Positions 22,322-34,300 of a DNA stretch of 64,000 bases are shown one piece after another. Below the pieces are notes generated by a model. The model ran no database searches. It had not been told where the DNA came from and saw only the letters and a list, made by a program, of their open reading frames with translations. The position numbers were made by a program, and so were the translations under genes. The stretch lies in contig OZ020248.1 of the NCBI GenBank assembly GCA_963971285.1, positions 23,891,873 through 23,955,872 on the forward strand, read 5' to 3'. This DNA is from Astropecten irregularis (Eukaryota > Echinodermata > Asteroidea > Paxillosida > Astropectinidae). The stretch's first letter is position 1, and every line of letters starts with the position of its first letter.

Positions 22322-25300
22322 CTGGTGTTAAAGTATAAAACCAATGATCATCATTTACAAGGTGAACTTTCAACTGTATGCAGACCTCTTATCAGGAGTA
22401 AACGTACTTTCCTTATGGTTTAGAACACTTCAGACAGATTGTTAAACTAGACATCAATACTTTTATTCACTTACTTTTGGTACACAAATCTGCTTCAGCT
22501 TCTTCTGAAAAGAAAGAGAAGAATATTATTTCTATTGAAATAAGACAATTTTGTTTTACCCGATTATGTAACGAAAATGTGAAAGAAGGTGAAAGAAAAA
22601 AACCCAGAGATCAAGGAATAAGAAAATGAAGACTCATGTAAAAATATAATGATCAGAATAATTGGCTACAATGATAACCTTTAGAAGCCTTTATAGTTGA
22701 ATTCTCTTCAGTGGAATTTTCTTCAGTGGAATTCTCCTGAGTGGAATTCTCGTCGGTGGAATTCTCTTCAGTGGAATTTTCTTCAGTGGAATTCTCCTCA
22801 GTGGAATTCTCTTCAAAGTCTGTTATAAAAAAAAACCCGAATCATTCAATCAATTTGAAATTGTAGTTATTCCCGATATCCTCCTCATACGTTTTATTTT
22901 CTGCATGGACATTAAAACCATAACCGAAACCATAACCTAAGTTTCAAAAGGATTTAATTACCCACCTATTTGACGTTTACACAGCGTGTAATACCTCGAA
23001 GAGTGGGACTCGTCTCTAAATTCTCCTAGCCGGTTTTTGTGCATTACAATGCAGTTCTCATTTATCCCTGTGGGTTGTCCTTGTGCCCAGTTGAGATACA
23101 CCGGACTCTGCCCGCTGGAGGTATACCGATAATCGCCTTCTTCCTCCCGGTCATTTTGCCCGATCCAGTAGTCGTTATTCTTGCTGTAGATGTAAAGATC
23201 AAGTTTCTCTCTGTTAATCTGTTTATGACATTCAGCATGAATTTTGTTGTTTCCTTGAGACAAGTTTCAAACAGCTTGTTGAGCTGCGCCAATTTTCCAT
23301 GTTTTAATGGAATGGAGAATCAAACTTTGAACAACCTGTTTTCTATACATTTGTTGTGTGGGGAATCGTCCCCATTGATAATGCTTCATCATTATTTTAT
23401 ATTTCGCTAATTTAAGTGTTAGTGCCGAGTCCCAGAGGGCGCCCCATTTCGCGGGCCTCTTCTCCGTTACACTCAGAATTGAGCAGACTTACGTGGATTT
23501 TCTCCGGTAAATAATCTCCTTTTTCATTATTACCATGACTGATTTGTACACTGGGAATGTCAGTGGCAATGAGATTTAAGTGTGTAGAAGGCATACACTG
23601 TTATAAAGACGTCAACAATAATCTGTACTTGCAGATATTTCCGTGTTATTTTTACATGAAACTTTTCTTTGTATAGAGAAAGTTCTTTCATTGTCATGTG
23701 CTTTAATACAAACAGTACTGTACATTATACTGGCCATGCACTTCAAGTTGTGTGTGTGGGTGTACGCGTACACGGCAATAATGTTGTGTGTGCACTGCGG
23801 ACAATGGAATCTTTTAGCCATGACAACTGTGCCTCGTGTATGGGCCATGCGTGTATTTTATATGCAGTGCATTGATTGTTGACTTTAACTTGTTATGGAC
23901 GCTTATTGTGATATTTCGTGGTGTCCTACTTATGCTTTTGGCCACACTGAGGGGATGGGAAAACCCTAGTGTTGGGTAAGTGCCAGTAGAGTAGCCCTAC
24001 TTAAAGAACAGAATTATTATTTTTGATTGGCACTTTATCCACATTATATCCACATCTGTAACTCGCACCGTCTTTTTGTCTTATTTTTGTTATTGCAATT
24101 TAGGGGTTTGTTATTATTTTATTGATTATCCAACTTCTCATGTAATATCTGGAATAAAATTACTGAGCCTACTGACGAGATACTGGTGTCCAGCTGTGTC
24201 TTTCCTGAAGGGGGAGTGATCCTCCTACCCCGGTGGCTAATAACTACAACCACCCCCAAGGGATCGCAGACCGCGTACCCCGACAGTTGTATACATGTAT
24301 TAATATAAAATGCACATAATTAAAACGTTTTAGCTAAACCTGTTTGGCGGGGTTAGGAGAACCTCTCCAGGATTCTGCCTGGCGTCATTACCCCGCCCTT
24401 TGTAACTTTGCAACGCCAGTTTACTTCTTTTCCTGGTACTATCCTCAATTGGCTCGTCTTTCCGCCGTGGTCGGTCGTTGTACTTTGCCGTATCCTATAC
24501 GATGGCATCAAGGAGGCACTGGGACCAAGGCAGTGCAAGACGGTCCCTTCAAATCCGTCAACTTGGGTACGGTAAGTCATTACTGACCAAGGCCGACAGA
24601 TGGAGAGATGGGTGGAACACTACTCCGACCTCTACTATTTTAGTAGAGTGGCCCTTTCGGGCCTTTCGGGCAATAGCTGGATGATTGGGACAGAATTGTA
24701 CTATAGTTTGTATACAGTAACGATGATTGAATAGGCCTAAGTGACAATGTTGTTTCTGTTTCTGTTTTTGAAAATAATGAACTTACGGGAAATTGTCTCT
24801 GTTCCACACTTCAAGGAACAGATTCTCCTCGGCGTCCTCTATGTCAGCCAGCGACCAGGAACCGTTCTGGAGAGACCGGCAGAAACTCAGGGCGCCTTCA
24901 AAGTTGCGTTTCTGGTAGCTGTCACTGGCGTAACACACCCCGGGCTTGGAGGGATTTCCGAAGGCGCCCGGAAAGATATCACGACAACCTGGCCGAAAAA
25001 ATAAAATATGTTGGAAAAGGCGCAACTCTTCTTATTAAGCGCTAGAATTCGATTTATCGAGATTATTTTTTTTTACTTTCAGCACAGTGTCTTGGCAAGA
25101 AATTGACAAACTCGCCAAGTCGTCTTTATGTTAACGAGACAAGACGACCTTTACCACAACAAATTTTACTCGACTAAGCGACACAAAGTTTAGTTTGCGT
25201 TCATTTAGCTTCCAAAAAGAGTCGACACCAATCAACCTTGTTCACACCCACTCGCTTGTTTTGTGCGGTATACAGGATCCTTCCCAGGTCCCTGTGGAAG

Positions 25301-28300
25301 CTAATATACAATATTTTTATACGACTCCCATTTTGGCTATGAAATTGCAAAACTTACCATCAAGATTCTCCTCGACCTCGGGACAAGAAGCTACTGCGTC
25401 TACAAAACAAAGATAAGTACATGTAGTCACTTTGGTTAAATTTGGCTTTTATAGTTTATAGTTAATTGGAATTCAGAATGCACAACATACATGCACATTG
25501 TAGTCCCAATAGGTTGAACAAATATCAATACTCGGAATATTAGTGATTCTCTAACTGTAATTTTATTGAATAATTTGAATAACTTTGTGGAAAGTAGCAT
25601 TTTCCGTTCCATTCGAGGGACCTGATTCTGTCTTAATTACAGTCAATATTGAAATGATTATCTGTCAAGCTGTTATATTTACAACAATCATCAGAACGAA
25701 GGATTATAGTATCATTACTTGCCAGAATAGGATAACATGTGTTGACATGTGATTACCCCGTACCCTGGCCTGTCAACCAGGCGGGTAGCCCAGGTGGGCC
25801 AGCTACCCTGTCAACCAGTCAACCAACCAGGGAGCCAGACCACCAGAAAACAAGTGTCTCAAGGAATGGCCTAGACTTGTCCGATTCTTTCAGCAACTCA
25901 CCAGATGTATCTTTGATTTTGCATAAGTATCTGTAGGTGTTGAAATCACAACGCCTGTCGTTAAATACCCCGCCGTCTAAGTAGTTGTAGGTCACGCAGT
26001 TCTCTCTACGAACCCCGTCGGGCTGGCCTGATGCCCAGTTGAGATATACCGAGGTGTTACACTTGTTGGAGGTATCGCTCACATATCTCCAAACATTCTC
26101 GCTCTTCATGTCATTTTGGCCGATCCAAAATTCGGCTGCAGACCTGAAGAGATAGATGTGGAATGCTAAGGAATTATGACACTGCATTAAAGGGTTACTG
26201 CAGGATATGTAACCAAACTCATGCATTTACTACTGGCGCGGAATCCATGGAAATTGAATGTTCTAAGTGGATAATGTGATATCTGAAACTATGCATGTTG
26301 GAAGTACAAAAAACGAAAAGTTTTGCGTCAACCACTGCGCGCGTATGGTATCAAAAAGAACTGAGGATATACGTGCAGATACGGATACAACCAATTGTAT
26401 TCTGCAAAAGATACATATCATTTATAAACCACAGCATCCTCGACAGCAGAAACTCTTGTTATTCCATTCCAACTTACAATAAACCTGCATTCCTCAATTT
26501 AGTCAATGCATCTTGAATGAGCTGGATCTCCAACGCGTCTTCTATGTCAGCGACGTCCCATCCTAGTCCCTGACAGAAGGTCCTAGCATCAAGGAAGTCG
26601 CCCTTTCGATTATTGGTCACCAGGTAGCAGACTCCGGGTTTGAGGGTCTCGTTACTGAAAGTTTCGCCGTGGATGTTGGCGCAGGGTCCCACGGGTGCCT
26701 CTTTGGGGGGCCCTGCAATGGTGGTTCATAGACATAGACCTCGTGTTACACTTACTGTACTAGCATTAGTTGTCAAAATTGCTGTTCAATGTCATATAAT
26801 GATGTCTTCAATGAGGTTTCTCAAGATGTGCTTTCGTTTCGTCTAATGAAGGTAAAGCTGCAATCGTTTTACTTTTGCTAATGAAGGCTTCCATGGTATA
26901 GTGAGTTTAATTGAGACAAGAGCTCAATCAGTCAAATAGATTGAAATTCCACATAAAAACAATCATAATCGTTATGTTTGTTCCTTTGTTGTATGCAATA
27001 TGCAAATATTTTCATCTCGTTGTGTGCATGGATAACATGTGTTTTTATAGGACCAACATTCGGCCTTCACTAGGATTATTTTGGATATTCTCTTTCTGAA
27101 ATGTTCAAAGGTTACTTCCTTAAATAACATATGTCACATGAATGGTTGCACATGATTAAAAACCACCAAAACGAAATCGCTCAGTCTCCACCATACATGC
27201 ACTGTATTCCTGTCTGATGAGTGTCTCCATACTGACGAGTTGCTGCTTTATGACACAGTATAGTAGTCTCCGAGTGAAATCGTCAGATGGAATTTGTGAA
27301 TTTGGAAATAAGAAAACGAATGAAGGAAAATGTAGATCTTACCAATGCGCTTCTTGCAGGCCACGAAGTAAGGGTAACGGCATTGTACATCATACCACAT
27401 TCCACCTCGATCCATCACAACGCAGTCCACCGACTTGCCGCCGTCTGGTTCGCCCGGGTTCCAGTTCAGGAACACCCCAGCATCAGACGGCGTGTGGTTA
27501 GATAAGAACTTCCACGTTCCTTCAATCTCCCGATCGTTCTGACCAACCATGTAGTATCCATTCCAACTGCAGGGAAACAGTTAAAATCTCCCTTTTAAAC
27601 GGCGCGTTTTAATCAGGGACAAGCGAGAAATATAATGGCAAGTACGCAACAATTGCAACAAATGGACATTGTACACAAGCAGAAAGCCCCCATTAATAGC
27701 ACGCCTATAATTAGGAAACAAATTATTCGCTTCCGACCTCGGTTTTGTTCCAACGATACATGCGGCCGATGAAAAAAGGAGTCAAAATGGCCGCGACTTA
27801 ACGTTGTATGAGTAAAGTCGGGAAATACTTATTATTTGGACAATACTGTATGTGACTGTAATTCTTCTTACGGTTTGAAATCTCTGTATCTGGCAGACAA
27901 TATCGTATTCTCCGTGGCGTCCTCAACGTCGATCAGAGACCAATTACCTTCCCCCTGGCAATACTCCATGGCCGATTCCCAGGTGAGCTCCAGGTCCGTC
28001 AGGAAATAGCACATACCCGGTTTATTCACGCTGCCAAAGGCGTCTGCACGCAGGTCTGAACAGGCTGATACAGGTACAAAATAAAAATCTATCAATCAAA
28101 GAAAGTTAAGACTTGGAAAACATGACCAAGGTGAGTGGCCAAAGCCTTGTTTGGTCTTTAATTGCTTAACTGGTGTTGATGAACAAATGATGAAATTACC
28201 TGTCACTTCGGGTGGTATAGTACTACCGTCACATCTCGTCAAAGGATCTCGAGTTGGTTCGGGGTCTATATTGGGAGAAGGATGAGGGCGTGACAAGTAA

Positions 28301-31300
28301 TACTAAGATTAGAGCATTTTATAATGCGTACAGTTTCTGGAAATACCATCCAAAGGCACAGGTCTGGGAATAAAAAATGAAAGATTGAAAGCAAGATTGA
28401 AAAGATGTGTCTTTAGATGGAGTTTGAAGCAAGAGAGATCATAATTTATGTTCCACAACTCGTCCAAGCGTTGAAAGAATAATTATTTTCTTTTCGTTTC
28501 CAAAAGTGGAAACTAAATGTCTTCTTTGAGCAGACGTAAATAACACAAATGGTAAAATTCGAACTAAACTAGTTAATTAAGAAAGCAAGGTTTGAAAGGA
28601 AGAAGATTTTATTTGTGATCCGCCCTCTCGGGTCTGGAAATGGTAAAGAAAATGACTACTCGCCTATTTTGAATTTACACAGCGTATAGCAAGTTTCGGT
28701 GCAATATACATCATCAAATTGTGCAATTTTATATTTGTGAAGGACTAGACAATTTTGCATCCCCACTCCGTTTGGCTGGCCACCAGCCCAGTTGAGATAC
28801 ACCGGACACTGCCCGCTGGAGGTATACCGATAATCGCCTTCTTCATCCCGGTCATTCTGGCCGATCCAGTGCCTATTTCTCTTTCTGTCGATGCAAGTCA
28901 AGACAAAAAAAAATACGTGAATGAACAGCAGCAGTACGTTATGCCACGTGATTGTTTTTGTGAGGTTGATAAAATCTAGATATCGTATGCAATGTATTGA
29001 AATTTCAGAGTAAAACCTATGTTCCTTTTAAGGTCTAGGTGTTCTCTAAAATCACATATAAACAAAGGCAATTAATATGAGCCTTAATTGTCGGACTGGA
29101 GTCCTGTGAATGAGTCTTCGGCATTCATTATATCATTACCTGCCAGCCGCATAAATACATATTACCATAATCTTACACGGAGTCGACGCCGTGATAAAAG
29201 TCTGACAGTGTGAACAGGTCAGTCACCTTTACGCGGGTCGGACCCGGTACAACCCGGTATTTGTGAGTGTGAAAAGGTCTTATGACACAAACCAGGATTA
29301 AACCCTGCCATGGCCACCTCCATGAGACTTCCCACTCATTTACATACATTTCCTGCTAATTTGTGGTATTTTTCTGCAGTAAACCTACGGGAAATTATCT
29401 CTGTTCCACACTTCAAGGAAGAGGAGCTCCTCGGCGTCCTCGATGTCAACCACCGACCAGGAACCGTTGGGGAGAGACCGACAGAGATCCAGAGCCTTCT
29501 GGAAGTAAATCGCCTTGCTGGTGGGGCTGACGTAACAAACTCCGGGAACCGATGGATTACTGAAGGCGGACGGCAGTATGTCTTGACATTCTGGTAAGAA
29601 AGACAGAGCCTGGTTTAGGTGATTAACACTTAAAAAATATGGGTTCGACATGGTTCTTGGGGAAGCAATGTAAAAAGGAATGACTTCACCCAGTATACAT
29701 GCACAGAGGCCAGATAGCAATCACCACCTTGTCTTTACGATAGGTGTCTAACCATTGCCAACTCGAGCAATGGACAGTGAGGCGCCATGACATGCCGAAG
29801 TTATGGTAGTGAGTGTCTCCCAGTAGGAGTCTCCATACGATGGTAAAGCCTACATGGCGTCTTTCTTGATACAATAACCCAAATAGTTTCTTACATTTTG
29901 AGGTATACTATATGGGCTTCATGAGAGAAGGCAACTCGGGCAGCCAATATGGCAAGCCGGCCAACGTTCAAACAAGGTCGTGCGCCTTCCAAAGGCAAAC
30001 GGCCCAACCCAGCCCAGACCAGCCCGACCCATTCCTGCCCAAGCAAACCTAGTGCTTACCATCATGAGTGTCTGTAGCATTTTCTCCTGTGGCATTGAGG
30101 CACAGATGTACCGTCTCTGCATAAAAATAAACGAACTTTACGGGTTATTCAAATTGTTTCACCCAGTGACATTCTTAAAAATCCATATAGAAAATCTGAT
30201 GATTTAAAAATCTTATATTATAATTTTGTTTTGCCAATTCGTGGTGAATCTTTTAATTCACACTTCGATCAGCAACTGCAGTTGCAACTTGCACATGATA
30301 AACGATTTAGATCAATTTACGGTAGTACTACTCAAACTCACCAGATGTGATTTTAACTTTGCATAAGTGGCTAACCCAAAGGTAGTCACAACCTATATCA
30401 TGAAAGTTTTCTTTGGTATCGTAGGACAGGTACACGCAGTTCTCTCTACGACCTCCGTCGGGCTGGTCTGATGCCCAGTTGAGATATACTGTGATGTTAC
30501 ACTTGTTGGAGCTATCGTTCACATATCTCCAAACATTCTCGGTCTTCATGTCATTCTGGCCGATCCAGAATCTATTTGAAGTCCTGAAAAGATAGCCAAT
30601 GTTATATTGTTGGCAAAGAGTACTCAAATCCAGTTTTAGTAATGATAGAGTTTGTGGCTTGCCAGTGTTCAAAAACGGGACATGGCAATCAAGTATTCCA
30701 TACTATTTCACACTTACAATGAGCCAGCATTTCGCATTCGAATAATTTCATCATTGATGAGCTTGTCCTCCACCGCATCTTCTATGTCAGCGACGTCCCA
30801 TCCTATGTTGTCTCCGAGTCCCTGACAGAAGGCCCTAGCATCAAGGAATGCTCCCTTATTATTGCTAGCCAGGTAACAGACTCCGGGTTTGAGGGTTTGA
30901 TTGCCGAATGCTTCGTCATGGATATCAGTGCAAGAAACCGCTGTGTAATCGTTGTTTGACGCTGGTAAGGAGGAAAATCAAAGGGGTGTGTAAATTGGAC
31001 TACGGTACTGAAGCCAAAGAACATCAAAAACACCACAACCTCAATATGTCCTTATATGACCCATGTATAATGGCACACCTATATGTACATCGTATACTAT
31101 TATCTCTTGTCATTGGTCTAAATTTACAATCCTGAAACTATCTCAACTCCTTAGGAAGTATATAGCCCAAAACAAGGGCCAATCAAGCATAACCCACATC
31201 TACCCTCACAGGTACGTACCCAAAAGGTATAGGGACAGGGTGGGACAGGTAGGGCATGGCAATAGTACGAGTTATGCAATCAATATGCAACATGGCGACT

Positions 31301-34300
31301 ATTGCTTTTTTACGCTGTTTTTGAATAAAAATGTTTCAAAATGATTCGAGTGCGGTGGTCTGTTTGCTAATTTCAGCTCTGCTAGTGATGGCAATAATTG
31401 GTATCCTAATTCACGCTTCTTATTCACGGCATGTTATTGGTCTACTAAAAAACAGACAAAGTAGGCCACCAGTTTGAGGTAGCTTTTGTAGTAGCCCGTT
31501 TGCGTGGGTTGAGTAGGCCCAAACTCGATTCAGTCTTTGCATTGGAAAGTACAAGAGAGCCCTGAATGAATTCTATCATTTTGTGCAATTAGATAAAAAA
31601 GAAATCAAAAAAAAAAAAATTTCATATGCTTGATTGAAGCTGAGGGGTTGGATTAGCGACACGGAGCGTGGCTGAGGCATTATGGATGAAATGAAGCTTG
31701 CATTGTGTATACCATTCATGAGGCGAAGCGAAAGAAGGAGTGGTGTGCGACTGTAAAAACTTTCTGTTAATGTACAGAAAAGGTATGAATGTAAGGTATC
31801 AGTAAGTAACAGTTGCTGCAAGAAGCGATTCGGTATGTTTATATGCCTATGTATTTTTTGCGCGTATCGGTGAAATGATCCTTGGGATATGGCGGTTTTG
31901 TGCGTGGTTTCATGGCTTCTGAATAGCATACGAACAAAGATAATTGACTATTGGGGTCACCGCCAACGTAGGGCTGGATGGCTCAGTTTGCAGAGCGCCT
32001 GTACGGTGTTCAGGAGGTCACCGGTTCGAATCCCGCTCCAGTCAATTTTTCTTTGTTCACTTTTCACTCTTAAGACAAGATTTGGGAATGTTTATGAAAC
32101 ACTTCCTGATGTGGAGTTCTTTTAAAAAAATAAAATAAATTTTTGCTGAATTTGGTCCTTGGATATAATCGTTTTTATCTAAAACAAAAATGGTCACTCG
32201 AGTCGGCCATTGGTAATGGCAAGTCAATACTGCATTGCCGCGTCTATAATTTGACTCTTTCGGCTGACTGATGATGACCGATTTTTGATGCCGCAAAAAA
32301 TTATTGGAACGTGCGGAGGCACTCAAAAAAGGACGTGTACAATCACAACTACGGGGGTGGCATTATTGATTTGACACAAGTCTTTGTCAACGTCAAACCG
32401 AAAACGTATTGCCGCGTCAACCATTTTCATATTTAAAAACAAAAATAACAAAAAAAATAACAAAATAAAAAATAAAAAGGACGTGTAAAATCAGCACCTT
32501 GGGGATGGTATTATTGATTTGGCACACTGGCACGGTGTCCATAGAAACCAACAACAATATTTTGATTTAGTTTCCACTTAGGTGAGAGCAGATGACGAAC
32601 GCAGACACGATGTCAATTTCACGCATCAATCTCAAAATCAATTGGACGCCACTTATCTAGTATCATAGTGCTGGCAGGCCGAGTTATAAATTATTATTTT
32701 GGTACATTTTGCAATGCCTTCGAATGCAAGATATGATTTTGCATGAGAATATAAATTGTAAAAGAGATACTTAAGCCTTATTGCCTTATTTGACCTTTAA
32801 TTTTGGTCAAAATGATCTCGACACTTGAGGCTTATCTTAAGAATAAGTTATTCGAAGATTGGAACGTGGTTATTTTGTGTTTGAGGTTTGCTACGTATAG
32901 GAAAAGGTAAATGCTGACTTTCAGAAGATAGAAGTTTCATCTTGATTCATGGAGTACATTTGTTCATTATCGTTCTTGTGCTTTGTAACTTGTTCTTCCC
33001 GAGAAATGAAATAAATCCTAAATAAATACTAAATTGCATCTCACACTCGAGCTCACAACGGGTAACCTACACATCACAAAAGTATTAAACAAGCCCACAG
33101 ACCGTCTGAATCGTGTCAATTTTCTCCTCGATTCATCCTGAACATAAACGTTGGTTATATGACGTCACGGCACATGGAGGCGAAAAACAGAACATTGTAT
33201 CAGCTATCACCCTTTTTTAGGCTATGAACAAATTAGTTTAGGGTCAAACATGGAGAAAAAAATAGCAGATTCTCATGACCATTCAACTCGATCGAAGTGA
33301 TTGTCTAAAAATCCCCCCCCCCAAAAAAAAGAGAGCAACTTCCAGTCTATTGACATTTTCATGATGAAACCATATTGTAGGTCTTCCCGACCAATTCTTA
33401 TACTGCTAACATGTGGGTTTGTAAGAAGGAGTAGAATGCCTCATTCAAACCATGTGGTTTGTTTTCTATTTTCCCCCTCTTCCCCTTTTATTGGGCAAAC
33501 TTCACCCAAAAGCTAAGACCACACACAATAGTGTGGTTCAAAAACAAGGTATCTATCCCCATTTTAGGTTGTATCATATACTTTGGTAAGAGACCAAAAC
33601 AGAAATGTTCACATATTTACGTATAACTTACAGGGTATGAAGATGGTGCTGGTAGAAACATGCTGTTAAAATGTTTCCGCCTGAAATGGTGTATTTATCC
33701 AGAAATTAGTAAAACAACGACCGAAAATCTGTTTGATCTTTTAAAAGATCAAAAATAAAAGAGAAAACACTTAAGAAATACTGTGGCCGTTTTTCGCTGT
33801 TTCCTCAAATAGTGGGCAACGTACGGGACTGAAATTTTCACAGATTACTTTTACTGTATCGTTCTTGATATTTTTGCCCACGATTCTGTATTTCTTTGAC
33901 AAAAACCAAAGTATGATACTACCTTTAAAGGGAGTTCATTAAACTCATTTGATAATGACACAAAGTCTTGCCCACTTTGACAGTAAGTATTAGCACCATA
34001 CACACTGACTATTCATACCCCACAGGCGGGTGGATTTTTTTTTGGCCGTGTCCAACATTTTTCAAGATATCTTTGATATTTACAGTCCCTTACTCTTAAG
34101 ATTTCCTTTGAATGATTTGATGTCAGGAATGAGAAATGACTTTATCATAGACCCCTCTTAGGGAGACAAGGTTTGCTATAAATTCGACCTTAGGGAGACA
34201 CCGAACATTAAGGAGACATTTTGATGTCTCCTTAATGTTTTAAGTACCTTTTATAGACACATTTTTATACTGTGTCCAAATGCTATAGAAAATAGAGAAT

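Noticed and set aside
22032-22331. Plus-strand open frame opposite the A2 PAN exon (and its mirror at 49989-50267)
   Set aside because: It is the antisense shadow of a strongly supported domain exon with correct splice sites; its conservation follows from the PAN exon.
24344-24586. 80-codon open frame in the A2 CTLD5 intron as an extra exon
   Set aside because: No domain, no acceptor/donor fitting the phase-2 junction, and no counterpart in B1; adding it is not needed for an in-frame gene.
31965-32045. A functional tRNA gene
   Set aside because: Although A- and B-boxes are good, four copies share a non-tRNA tail, indicating a tRNA-derived SINE.
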